Shown in pieces: positions 36,501 to 48,454 of a stretch of 64,000 nucleotides of DNA. Source of the DNA: Datnioides undecimradiatus. Taxonomy: Eukaryota > Chordata > Actinopteri > Lobotiformes > Datnioididae. Each line of letters opens with the position of its first letter. Within the stretch, counting starts at the first letter, position 1. Position numbers and translations under genes: made by a program. The stretch is taken from NCBI GenBank assembly GCA_008933995.1, contig WARS01000013.1, forward strand, positions 14,635,806 to 14,699,805. Direction: 5' to 3'. The notes under the pieces were generated by a model, which worked only from the letters and a program-made list of their open reading frames with translations, was not told the origin of the DNA and ran no database searches.

Positions 36501-39500
36501 CCTCTCTCGACTGGTGGTCAAGGACCCCCTCCTGTGTATGTGCTTGTGGGAGACTCTCATGTTCATTTACAGAGGTAAAAACCACCAGTGAAGCACTGCA
36601 CAATCAAATACCATCTGCTGCTTTCATTCTCATTGAATCTTTGGTATCAGATGAGATGACAGCAATTATGCTTCACACTCAAAGGGAAATTAATGTTTGG
36701 TGTTTCATGGCAAAATCATCCACCAGCTCAAGATATGTTTCTCAGAACCAAATCAACTTGCTGCTCATGCTAAAAGAAATTGATTTGGATGCCGTAAATG
36801 TCTGTACCAAATATCTTGGCAATCCAATTATCAGTCTTTGAAAGGGACTAACTTGTGTTGCCGTTGCATTACTTTACCCCAAACTACTAAAATAGTCCAA
36901 ATTGACTTCAACAATTACTTTCAAAAATGTGACACTTCTTTTTTTAACAAATTAATTTATCTACTAATTATTTCTGCTCTAAAATTACGATTTGAATGAT
37001 TGTTCTCTAAGCTCTTTGGTGACTGTGGTCAAATTCAAAGCCTTTTCTGTGAAAATAATCAACAGTATATAACAAAAAGGATGTTAATTGGGGTGAGTTT
37101 ATCAAAAGTGATTTCTTTTTAATGCTGCTAAATTATTGCTGTATTAAATTTGCACCAACCTAAATCACAGCAACACAATAGAGCATCTCATCCCCACTAA
37201 TTAAAACCCTGGTGGCGGTTTCACCAGGATCAAGTTGTCCAAACTGACATTCTGGCAACAGCATCAGTGGCAGCGGAAGTGCCAAATAGAAAGTGGAGAT
37301 CAGAATACAAACCTGTCTCCAGAACAGCGGCCAGAGAAATCTGGACTCAGCAAGGATGGCTCAATCAGTTTACTCCCATCAAAATACATGATTTCTGGGA
37401 AATGATGTGCATCGCGCTTTGTGTTTTCCAGCTTCAGCTTTAGTACTTCCTGTTTGTTGTTGCCCTATTCTGTACACTACAACAGGAGTTTAAATGCAGC
37501 TGTACTGACATTCATAGCATGGGAACTCCATTCCCCAAAAGTAGTAGTCTCCAATCATTTCGGTGTGACGATTGATGTGCGCTGGCAGCTGAAGGCAGTT
37601 TGCCTGCAATTGGGTCTTGTCCAATGTTCCTTTATGGGGAGGAACAGAAATCAGTCAAATTGAAAGTGCTTGATAGTAAGCAACTGTAGTATGTTTAATC
37701 AAGTACCTGATCATTCATTGTTTCATACTGCGATCTCACACTGCTTTCTCAACCCATATCTGTACCTAGATGCCTCAGGCCGCCCATATCTCCTCCTAGC
37801 TCAGTTTTATTAAACATTACCGACGCATGGCTCAGTACACGCAGAGATGTCTCTGCAGAAATTGAACTTCCATCATCTTGATGACTAATGGGATTACTTG
37901 ATAGAATCTGGCTCTGTAGTTACAGTAGCCTCATATTTACATCGACAAATGATTAATTCTGTAATGAAGCTGTCATGTAAAATTAACAGTATCCTATATT
38001 AACTTCACCCAACAAGGATACAGGCACATGCAGGCAGAAAACATGCAAACCAAAACATGTGCATATGCAGGCCGTTCCCCAGTCGTGTATGAAGCTCAGT
38101 TAAACAGCTGTGTGATATTCTCTGCGACTTCAGCGGCGTAATAAAAATCTTGAGCTCAGGGTCTGCAGTGCTGTGCTTGCTGCATGTTAGATCGCAGCTT
38201 CTGTGCACGCTTCATCAAAGGCTGCATGTTGTGCAGGACTCCTCGTGGCAGAAAGCTGCGCAAACATCTGATTCATGGCTGCCTCGCAACATGTATGTGA
38301 GCAGCACCCGTGGTCGGAGTGAACACACGTGTACACACTCATACACACTGGCAGCAGACACACAAACGCGTGAGCCGAGTGTGTATGTGTGCTGCTGAAG
38401 GGTGAGCGGGGAAGGGAAGAAGATTATAGGGTTAGACTGAGTCTCTGTGAGTGACTGTATGAATAAGAATAAGAGAGCCAGCGGTTGAAAGAAGGAGGCT
38501 GCAGTATGTATTCTCGCACACACATACACAAGCCCTTGTGTGGATTATCATTTATTTATTTATTTATTTTGGGGTAAGAGAGGAGAAATCTGGGAAAGTA
38601 AGGAGTTGAAAACAGAGAGTAGAGTGAAAAATGAAGGTTAGGGTGAAAGTATGGGTGGAGTGTGTGGATTTTTGTGTGATAATGTGATGTCGAGAAGGTG
38701 TTTGGGTGGTGGGAGAGCTGGGCACTCGGGGTGATATGTGTGTGCATGAATGTGGAGCTTGGAAAGAATAGCAGAAAGAGGGATTTGTGCTCATGTGCTG
38801 AGCAGAATATGAATGTCACGTTTCCATAAAAGACTGCAGGGAGACAGTGTGAAGCCTTGTGTGAAAAATGTTAACCTTCAACATGGTGGGTCTGATTGTA
38901 CGTTTTTAGCAGCTGATCTCACATGCGCTCCTGCTTTAGTGTATTTTCTTGAACTGGAAGACATGTGAGTGTGTGCCTCCTTTGGCCACAGAAACACTCG
39001 GAGCACAGTGAGCCAATGTTTGACGTTCATTTTCAGTAAATCCACAACAAGCTGTACTTTGCCTTCTTGGAGATGGGACAGACGTGTTCTTGCTTGCAAT
39101 TCAGTTCCACTCATTTGTCAGTTGTTGCTCATTTTGTTGGCTTAGCAGAACAAATTTCCATAACAATATCATGTCTCTGTAAACACACAGCGTCACACTC
39201 GTATTGTTCCACACTCGGGCTTTTTGTCACTTGAGTGAGTGTGGACAGTCACAGAGGCCGTGACTTTGCTTGTGTGATGTTAACACTGTGAGACTGTGTC
39301 TCCTTGTGTAGCGTGCAGCTGAATTATTGAATTTGTCACTTGGTTGCTACGTGTGTGTATTTGTGCACATGTTTAGAACATGTGTTATATGTGTAGGACA
39401 CGTGTGTTTGCGGTCATCCTGGCCTTATTTGGGATCAAAACTGAGACCACAGTCTAGTTGTTTTTGGGGCGACTTGCCTCACTGACGAAAATTTGTTTAA

Positions 39501-42500
39501 ATTTAGTTTTCCTGCACGTGACTATACAACAAACAACACTGGATTATGTCTGTTAGAGTTAGTTAGGTTGAGATTTAGAGTCAGGAAGGTTGTAATTATG
39601 GAAAAGGTGAAGAAAAACCTCCAGGAAATTAGCAATAACCGTGTTCCCAAAAGTATTCTATCTCAGCATTTGTGTTTGTCTGGGTGTGTTTGTGTAGGTG
39701 GGTGAGAAAAAACACTGCAACTTATTTCTAAAGTTATGTAGAAATGATTTGAGCATTATGCAGATGTAGCTTCTTGCATTTGCTTTCCATTTTACCCAGG
39801 TTCTCTCTATCCCACTTGTGAAAACGTGTAGCAGTGTATCAAGTCCTGTTTTAATGGTGTCTGGCTGCATCCTGTGTCAGCAGCAGAGCTCCAGAGCTAA
39901 TCTCTCACTGTGCCTATGAGGTGTCTGCACGGTGCAGTGTCATTATCCTGCACCGTGCGTTGAGGTAATCCTTCTATCAGCCCAAATACCGTCATTATGA
40001 ACTAATGATGAGATAAATCCTGCCTGCTCCAACTCCCTTTTTCCCTCATCTGTCTATGTCCCAGCGAGACACAGTGCGCCACCTCAATCAAGCTGCAGGA
40101 CTGTGCAAGCTTTATGAAGGACTGTATGACTGAGGTGAATACATGCAGCACAGATGTTTTCCAAATGATAAAGCAGATGAGTTTTATTTTGTTTTTTGTG
40201 TGTTTGACATGTTTACTGTCCTGTATCTGTCCCAGAGGTTATAGTCTTTATTTATTATATTTATCTTTTAATGACAGTTTACTATATATCTCCTGTTTAA
40301 TTATTGTGCATTAATAATTTTAATCCATGCTAGCAGCTCTATGGTGTTGGTCTGTTACTTTGGGTCAGAATGAAATATCTTGACCCTTTTTGGTAAATTA
40401 TCCAATACTTTTGAAAAAACATTTAAAGGTTGACTCCTACTAACTTGGGTGATCTTTACCTACTTTACCTGTTAAATCATTATACATACACTCAATAAAT
40501 CTGGTAAATATGTGGTATTGTAGTCAAATATGTCAACAACTGTTGCAATGGCTTGATCCATGATCTCTCTTTTTTTTTTTTTTACGCATCATCACATCAA
40601 ATGTCAGTTTCACAACTAGTTTTGCTCATAACCCAATGCCTGCAAAACTAATGGCACTGCGTATTTAGCACTTATTAGCATATGGTAGCATGCTTACATG
40701 CTACACTATGATGGTGAACATGGTAAACCTTCTGCTACCCATCAGCAAGTCATGCATTATCATCGTGAGCATGTTGGTGAGCTGACGTTAGCATTTATAT
40801 CGAAGCAGCACTGTGCTGCTTCACTGAGCAGCTTCAGTTTCATTGAGCCTCCAGTGTGATAGTAAGCATCGTAGCTTACTGTGTTTTCCACTAAAACCGC
40901 TTAATACATTTTATTTTCAATGTGATTGAATTGGAAACAGCTAAAATGCAGATTCTTCAATGCTATTTGTATGTGATATGAAACCTGTAATTTAAATTGT
41001 GCAAATATGGATTGAAGTTTTAAAATATCATAAAATGTGACGCGTGTGACATTTTGAGCCGATGACCGACTGGAGAAAGACTGAACTCCGAGCCTTACAG
41101 TATGATGTGTTCTGCAAAGGCATTCAGGCGTCTGTTTCTGACATTCGTGGAATCTGGACAGCGTGTCCCACCCATAACCACTGCAGGTTATATAAGCAGA
41201 CACATTTTAAAACAAGCCAACTTTGTCCAAAACAGTCCTTGAGTGTTCAGTGTAAGGTAAGTGGGTGGTCAGTGCCCAGTGCCAGCTGGAAAAGAGTTTC
41301 TGTAAACTGTACTATTGTGGATTCACAGAATTGGTGTGTTTGTGGATGTTTGGTAGGAGCGTGGGAGTGGGACCACCTCCAGGAGGCCCTGGAGGAGAAG
41401 CTGAAGAATTCGCTAGCAGTGGCACAGCTTATGGAGCGCATACGATCCCTCATCGGCAGAGACAGGGTGAAGTCTTTCATGTCTTTTCTCTTTCTTTAAT
41501 ACATGCAAATTTCATACCAGTTATCTTCTTTAAGACTGTAGAACAAGAGAGGTTAAACGTCTATGATGTATCAAATCTACTCTTTGAAGGTACAAACACA
41601 CGTTTTTGTAATTGCAGACTAACAGCGTCTCAATTAGCAAGACCTTGTTTAGAAACGGTGCAGTAATAATGTGGCTATAATTAGCATATTTACATAATTA
41701 TTGCCCGCATCACCTCTCAGATACTGCGGGAATTAGCACAAAATAAACAAGAGAAGCTCTCAAAGGAGCCTAAAGCACAACTCAAGATCTGTGAGGAGTT
41801 CACACTGGACTTCAGTCAAACGTTACGTTCAAAACTGCAGCATCATATCTGCAATGCATTTAGAAAACATGACGTGGCTTCATGTAGCAGGCAGCAGACT
41901 TCAACATTTAGAGAGAGAGATCAGGGGATATGACATGTCTGTGTGTGACAAGCCTTTGGCACCATGCATGGTCTACCAGCCCATCTGGATAGAACTAGGT
42001 CTTCAACCTGAGGCAGCGTTGAGACGAGTTGGGAGAGACAGCCGAGCCACTTTAACGGGATGAGACGCCCTAATGTCCTGTCACGATTTGATCTCGTCCT
42101 CTGCAAACACCTCCAGGTTGCCTCTCTCTCTCTCTTTCTCTGTCTCTCTCTCTGTGAGACCAGCTGAAATTTGCTTTCCATAAGCTGCCCATTGATTTCA
42201 CTGCCTCTTCTGAGGGGCTCTGCGTTTGCTGAACGCTCTCGCTGCGACAGAGCAGTGCGAGAATATGGAGTTCTTTGTGCTTCAGTTGACTGAGAAAGGT
42301 CACATAATGGTAATGGGATGCTTTGACGACACTCATTTGCAGACTTAACAAAACCCATTGCGCACATACACTCCAAAACGACACACTGACAGTGACAGGC
42401 ATCGTCACACCACAATCTCACCTGGCTTTGCCCCGCAGTATTCTGCATACACACGTGTTGCATTATGCCCCCTTTAAAATGCTTGAAAGAATCAAAAATG

Positions 42501-45500
42501 TGTTAACAAAGAGTAGAGAACTGTCTGGTTCTCAGTGTACCTTCAGTGTCAGGCAGTTTTGTCGTGTTGTTCTTGGCATTGCAGTTCAAGTATGTTTGGG
42601 TAGTGCTAAGCAAGACTGGCACAGAGGCCATTTGTATTCCACAGGGGAGGTGAGATAGTTGCCCAGAATGTCAATTGTGTTGGTAACTAGTACCTGACAT
42701 CCAGCAGAGGAACGTTAACTCTCTCTGTCTGCTTCTTCTGGTTTCTTCTTTACACTGTGTGCGTGTGTGTGTGTAGGGCGCCAGGGACACCCCGAGTGCA
42801 CGGGCAGCTCAACTTGGTCCCCAGACTCTTGTCAACCTCTTCAATTCTCCTCTTTACTCTGATGTCATCTTCATGGTGCAAGGTAGGCCCACTGTGCTGA
42901 TCAGCTTGACACACACATACACACACACACACATTAACAAATGTATGCACCATCACACGGCAGAGGAAGGTCACATTTTATTAGCCGTGATTGAATTATG
43001 ATCTCAGTCCGGGGGCCTGGTCATCCATTTGGAGACCAAATAAGATAAAATGAGTCCGAGGGACCGGCTGCCTTCCTTCCCTGTCATGTTTCATCTCACC
43101 AGAAGCTCTTTCACAAGCTGCATTTAGCCAATTCTCTATTAAAGGATCAAACTGAGAAATCCAGAAATATGCCCCAAAGCCTCTCCTCAATCAATAGTTG
43201 TCTCATAGAAAAAAAAGTGCGGAGAGCTTTTTCTGTCCTTGTACCTCTGAGCTGCGAGTTCAGCTGATGGAGGTCACAGAGAAAATTTCTACCAGAATAT
43301 TTTGTGGGGTTTTCAACAATGACGTGCTGAGGGAGTGTGGTGAGAGCTGTCACTGGCTGTTAACGGCAACTAATGACAGTGGCTTGTACCGAGGCTTCAC
43401 ATGTCATTTATTCCCTGATAATTCAAATGGTCTGTTGACATAACAAGTCCAGTTGAGTTATGTTTGGCCTTGACACATTTGCAATGTGACAAAAGAGATG
43501 TATTAGTGATTGAGTGTTAGGGAGTGTGTGACTTGTTGAAAATCATTCAAATCTGCACGTGTTTGTTATCGCCTCCATACATTTTTAGATCACAGACACA
43601 CTTTGATACCCTCAGTCAAGATTCAAACATTAATTATGAGCATGCTGTATTTTCAGGTATTTCACATCGCACATCTTTGGGATGTTTTTAGACACTTCCT
43701 CTGAAATTCAAAACTAACGTGTTAATTTTGCACGTGTGTGTTCAAGGGAGTGTATTGCCAGCTCACCGGGCAGTGCTGGTGGCGCGCTGTGATGTCATGG
43801 CGGCCATGTTTAGTGGAAAGTATGCGGAGGCTCGGAGCCGAGTGGTGCCCATCCACGGCGTCTCCTCGGACACCTTCCTCTCTTTCCTGGAGTATCTCTA
43901 CACTGACTCCTGCTGTCCTGGTGAGTTTACTGCACATGAGCCAGACTCAAGTGTACTACTGTGACCACTCTGCTGTACACATTAAGATTAATGGCTAAAT
44001 GGTGCCTAAAACTGCAAACACATCCCCTATGAGAGGCCTAAATATAGTAAGAAAATGGCCCTGCTGTCCTCTTTATCTTGAGGACTAATTAAACCCTGTA
44101 TCTGATTTTGTATGGCGGTGAGACTGATTGCACTGGGACACCCCCAGTGGTTGTGTTATTCATTCAACTGCCTATAACTTGTCCCACAGACTGTTTCTGC
44201 AAATAAAAACAGACGTCGCTTCCTTTTTTAATAACTCTAAACAGACGTTTGGTTTGAAAGTTGCTTCAGGAGCCACGGATCTGACCAACAAAAGGACAGA
44301 AGGGCAGTGGACCTATTTGATCTAACTTTATTGCGCTCCAGAACAAAAAACACCATTACCAAGGCAGAAAAAAAAACACTTGAGAGAGGTACAGTAGTGT
44401 TTTCCTCTAGGCCTTGCTCACAAACCCCCAGCCTGAAACCAAAGCGCAGATGACAAGTGCCATCAACCATCTGTGTGACTGCAACATGCTGCCAGTGTCA
44501 GTCTCAGGAGGCGCACGGAGAACAGCACTGAGCTTAAAATTAAATTAGATTTAGTGATGACAAAATCAACCCGTGGCATCACTGCTTCATCTGCTTCAGA
44601 TGGTGCCAACTCGGGGCCCCAGACATGTTGTTGTTGTTGTGGTTTTCCTCTGACACTATCTGTCACACTGCACGCTGCAATTTCAAAGTAATTAGTGCTG
44701 ATAATTCTCTCTGGTGATGGCAGTGAGCTACAGTATAATACAGTAGAGATTGTGCTTTTCTGAAGTGTTTCTACAATCCTAAAGTTACATTAAGAAACCT
44801 TTTTATTTTAAAGTGAAAATCAACCATCAACCTGCAGCTCTGAGCAGCTTTCTGACACTTTTAGCTCATTGTTTTCAGTTTTCGGTCAGACAGTCAGGCT
44901 CTCAGACCACAGGGTTACACACATGGATTGTATTAACCTCTTCTGTGACTAAATGGCTCACTGTCAAGGCAACGTAAAACTGGTGAACATGGTCAAAACA
45001 TTCCAGGAGTAAGCAGAGGAGTAAAATAACAGTGATTAAGGATTTCACCTGGTTTTTTTCTGGTGGCTAATGGAGCTCACATGTAATATTTATGTAGGTC
45101 TGCGTCTGCTACACGTGTCAGCGGGCAGCTATTTGCTGGCAGGTTAGCCTCTAGAAGTCATTAAGACTTTTTGCTGTTTATTTTTGAGTCTTTCTGCCCC
45201 CTACTGGTCAGAGATTGTTCAATGCATATTTGAATGACAAGCTTAGGCAGTGTTTACACCAGTTAGTAGGGTGTGTGTGTGTGTTCATGATATCTGTGAT
45301 GACCTCGCAAATAATTATCATTCCTCTTCAATCACGACTTCCAGCTACAGGTGATCGCAGAATATTTGTTGAAAGAAACAGTATTATACATTCTTTAATC
45401 AACAGATAAAACCTTATAACTTGCAGTAACAGAATTACAGAGCCAATTACAACACTGGCTGTCATCTTCCCTTCCAGTATTGTTATGTAACGAAGCTGCT

Positions 45501-48187
45501 GAATGGACATTGTAAAGGCTCAGAATAATCTGTTCTGAATAAACCGGCTACTGAGGGCTGACAATCCCCTTATTTTGTAGCATGAGATGTTTTGATGAAA
45601 GAAATCATGAAAAGAAAACTTCCAACAAGAAGCCCTTAAGATCCAGCTTTGGTGCACGGAGGGGTAAGCAAGCTGTTTTCAGAGATACAGCTGCAGGTTG
45701 AGTCATGGGAACAGGAAATTAAAGCCACGAAACAGCTCCAGAGGCTGCAGCCGCTGCACTGTTATGTAAGAGCGCGGCACTCAAGGTCACAGCAAGGTAA
45801 CTCCACCAGTAGCTACAAAAACAGAGGGTGTGAGACCGAAGTCTAGTATTTCATTCAGATATATATCATATAGAGTACATACTGTATGATAGTGGAATAA
45901 ATGATTCATGCTCATTAATGTGCTCAGATGATTGTATGTGCGTCGGCTGCTGAGCCTGTCAGAGACGTGTGCAGACAATCCCTGTTTCTAGGAAGGAGTG
46001 AAGCATGTTTGACTGACAAATGACTCAGCTGATTTGGCATTTTGACATTGCATAATAAGACTGGCTTTATTTGTTTGACATTTGTTGACAGGTTGGAAAG
46101 AGCAGTGGAAAATGATTTGTTGCATGCAGTGTGATTTGACCACTGAGCTCGTTTCAAAGCATGCTCCTGAGATTTTAAGCCGGTGGGAATTTTATTAAGA
46201 GTTTTCTTTGAAATCTGTAACACAGTCTGAGATACTAAAGATAGTGATATACTGTGGTGTATATTGTGTTTCTAAAATTTAGAAAAATGTCTTACAATGC
46301 ACAGTGTTTGCATTCTTGATTAATGATTATGGGTGTGAAACAATATTTAGAATTTTTGACAAATTTGACAAATTTTTAGTTCAATATTCACGCTCTCTTT
46401 TAGCTCTGTTTTGGTCTCCACCAGCTCCTTAGAGAAAAGGCCAGCTCTAAAACTCCTCAGTGTTGCATGATGTTTACCAGCTGACTATATGTTTCTGCGT
46501 GAGATATTCTTTTTTACCACGAGAAGGCTCAGCATTAAACCATGTCAATGTGTTATTTACCTTCTGTTCTCTGTGTAATTATTATAAAACAGTTTTGTGT
46601 TTTAAAATTGTGCTGACAGGGTCTTTAGCTGACTCAAAATTGCCTTTTTTTATGATTTAGCTGTTTTTAAGCTTTAATTCCTGGTGAGGCTCTGTTCCAA
46701 TTTCAATTTTGGATCAGTAATCATAAAAACACTTTATTGACTTCAGGGAGCATTTTTAAACCTTTGATTTCTCCCTGAGGCCTTCATGCTTAAAAACATG
46801 TTCTGCTTTTGTATAAATAAGGAATAAAATGTTTTGTGAAATGTATATTTAATATTAATACATGCACAGTGTATCAGACAGTGCTCTGTGTGTTTGTGTT
46901 TCTGTGTCCAGCCAGTGTGCTGCAGGCCATGGCTGTGCTGGTCTGTGCCGAGATGTACCAGGTGAAACGTCTGCAGCATCTGTGTGAAGTGTGTGTGTGC
47001 GCTTACCTTCAGAGCATGCCGAGTAGGGAGCTGTCATCCACAGGTATCAGCGTGATTCGACTACTCCGGCGAGCAAAGGTCAGTGCAATTTTGAGAGTTT
47101 GAGGGTGGAAAAAAAAAGGGCAAGTGAGATGAACACTGGTGGCCGGCAGGAGATGGTTTGTCTGTGTTACCCACTTAGACCTTCTCCACCATGATATTTC
47201 CTAAAGCCACCAAAATGCAAAAGCTTGTATGAAGGAAATTTGTCAAAAAAAACAACAAAAAACTTTAAAATATTTTTTTTTCTGCACGAGCTTAATCTTT
47301 TAACTTGCCCTAGGCTTCTATTTGCAAACTATTCAGTTATCTGTTGTACAATATTGATGCTCACCTTAAAATCTGACATCATGTCTGTGCTTACATTGAT
47401 CCTCAGTGCCACAATGCAGAGCAGCTGTATGTCTGGCTCCTCCACTTTATCGCCAACAACTACCTGATCTTCAGCCACAAACCTGACTTCCTGGAGCTCT
47501 CAGGTCAGTGTGTGGAGAGTTTAAACACGTTAAACTCTAAATGTTTTAGCTCTACTTAAGACTTCATTTTAATAATCATGAAGTACAGTGACTCCATGTT
47601 TTCGAGGATCTGTTTTGTTTTTTCTCGCTGTGTGTAGGTTAGGCTGCTTTGACTGTTTTTTGTTAAAAATATGAATCACAGTACGAGTTAGTTAATCCCT
47701 TTCTATTTCAATGTTTTTCTTTGAAAACATTTATATATTAAAACATTTGTATTTAACTGTCATGTAGCACAATGTGCAGTATTTATATATTAGACTGCGC
47801 TGTCAAGCTTCCTTATAGTATCTGTAATACTATAAGATTATGTGTGAGTTATATATTTGATTGCCTCTGTTATTATAGTCATATGCATTTAAAAGGCCAC
47901 ATAAACACAGCCAAAGGCGGGCTAATTAGAAAGATTAACTGCGACATTGCTCTGGTTAGTAGCAGTAGCAGGTTTTATTGTCATCATCAGTCATACACAC
48001 AAAACTCATTTAAGGTCACTGGACGGGTATTGAAGGGCACGAGGGAAGTCAAAGGCCAGAATGAATAGGTGGTGCATCACTGATCACTGATCACGATCTT
48101 CTGTTGCTTGTCAGCGTAAACAAAATCTCATCAGATATTTCAGCCTCGTTGACAGTGTTCATGGCAACAATCCAAGGATTTACTACT

Positions 48188-48218
<31 letters not shown>

Positions 48219-48454
48219 CCAAGTGCAGTAAATCTTACTGCAATGGTTTTATCAGCAAACCATCCCTTATGTGTTTGCAGTGAATTACAGTTGTGATGTG
48301 ATGTGCTTGTGTGTGTGTGTGTGTGTGTGTTCCAGAGGAGGAGCGTGAGCAGGTGGAGAGATTACGCTGGCCGTCCAGAGGCTACCTGCAGGAGCTCAGC
48401 GAGTACCAGCAGCGACGGCGCAAGCTACGGAAGTCCCGCTGCATAGTCATGTGA
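27764..48454 (+). CDS. rhobtb3: Rho-related BTB domain-containing protein 3, 13 exons
   Basis: Coding exons: 27764-27765, 28121-28352, 29255-29447, 32825-32982, 33394-33502, 36028-36223, 36378-36574, 41357-41466, 42777-42882, 43747-43920, 46912-47078, 47407-47503, 48336-48454. Phases all agree and give 619 aa (human 611). It starts MSIHIVALG, as in mammals, with the ATG split AT|G by intron 1. Residues 1-215 form the divergent Rho-like domain without a GXXXXGK(S/T) P-loop. It includes ADILVIKYSVTDKLAFQQVR and a cysteine cluster at 148, 150, 153 and 160. A degenerate first BTB lies at about 240-370. The second BTB, at about 420-490, has LPAHRAVLVARCDVMAAMF and FLEYLYTDSCCP. A BACK-like helical region follows. 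The end is basic with a CAAX box, CIVM. Mammalian RHOBTB3 acts at the Golgi as a Rab9 effector, hydrolyses ATP and works with CUL3. The CAAX Met favours farnesylation. Confidence 0.95.
30548..30589 (+). repeat. (CT)n followed by (CA)n microsatellite
   Basis: A short CT run switches to about 14 CA units inside RHOBTB3 intron 3. Confidence 0.9.
31600..32050 (-). mobile_element. L1-like LINE ORF2 C-terminal remnant
   Basis: On the minus strand, translation with frame jumps gives CPHLSETFYNIFDAYTNIF, then PLCAILSVIPELCLIKVKAL, then IAFTSLIARRIIL and CPPRFTGWIKDTMYFLK. The order (CP-L--F---IF, then 'ARR-IL', then 'PP-F--WI-D-M-FLK') is that of the extreme C-terminus of fish L1-type reverse transcriptases. 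Stops and frameshifts show it is dead. It is antisense to RHOBTB3. Confidence 0.5.
33503..36027 (+). other. rhobtb3: RHOBTB3 intron 5
   Basis: A 2.5-kb intron. It contains a diverged teleost repeat at 34117-34325 and a weak CTCF-like word (CAAACAGGGGGCAG, 34963-34976). No exon is supported. Confidence 0.6.
34117..34325 (+). repeat. diverged common teleost interspersed repeat ('gggctgcaact' family)
   Basis: It begins AGGGCTGCAACTTAGAACTA and ends CATCGACTAATTGTTTGAGC, with internal GATGGAAGCAGAAAATATTT. This layout (gggctgcaact... 'cagaaaatatt' ...attaatcgactaatt) is that of a very abundant fish repeat. Recognition is from memory; a RepeatMasker run would settle it. Confidence 0.5.
36770..37000 (+). 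repeat. fragments of two common teleost repeats
   Basis: GTAAATGTCTGTACCAAATA-TCTTGGCAATCCAAT resembles the widespread fish repeat word 'tgtctgtaccaaatttcatggcaatcc'. About 130 bp later, TTAATTTATCTACTAATTAT-TTCTGCTCTAAA resembles part of the 'gggctgcaact' family in reverse. Both are diverged. Confidence 0.35.
40640..40870 (+). repeat. common teleost repeat ('gctaacatgctaa' family)
   Basis: The words GCATATGGTAGCATGCTTAC, ATGATGGTGAACATGGTAAA, GTGAGCATGTTGGTGAGCTG and ACGTTAGCATTTATATCGAA appear in the order of a very abundant fish repeat ('...ctagcatgctaacatgctaa...gatggtgaacatggtaaac...gtgagcatgttagcatgctgacgttagcattta'). Diverged but recognisable. Confidence 0.6.
41467..42776 (+). other. 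rhobtb3: RHOBTB3 intron 8
   Basis: No exon or repeat family recognised. It ends in a pyrimidine-rich stretch followed by (GT)n directly at the acceptor. Confidence 0.6.
42760..42776 (+). repeat. rhobtb3: (GT)n abutting the RHOBTB3 exon 9 acceptor
   Basis: The intron ends GTGTGCGTGTGTGTGTGTAG, so a UG-rich tract separates the pyrimidine tract from the AG. Confidence 0.9.
43921..46911 (+). other. rhobtb3: RHOBTB3 intron 10
   Basis: A 3.0-kb intron with no supported exon. It contains a perfect CTCF-type core at 45194-45207. Confidence 0.6.
45194..45207 (-). promoter_or_regulatory. CTCF consensus core
   Basis: The minus strand reads CCAGTAGGGGGCAG, which fits all 14 positions of CCASYAGRKGGCRS. 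It is intronic in RHOBTB3, with the motif pointing toward the gene's 5' end. Occupancy is inferred, and the same word can be carried by dispersed repeats. Confidence 0.5.
48190..48330 (+). repeat. rhobtb3: two (TG)n tracts before RHOBTB3 exon 13
   Basis: (TG)n runs occupy 48190-48218 and 48309-48330. The second ends at the TTCCAG acceptor of the last exon (48336). Confidence 0.9.

Larger units (their letters stand above)
36575..41356 (+). other. rhobtb3: RHOBTB3 intron 7
   Basis: A 4.8-kb intron, the largest in the gene. It holds fragments of teleost repeats at about 36770-37000 and 40640-40870 and an ATTT run near 38553. The right end (GGATGTTTGGTAG|GA) has a weak polypyrimidine tract. Confidence 0.6.
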
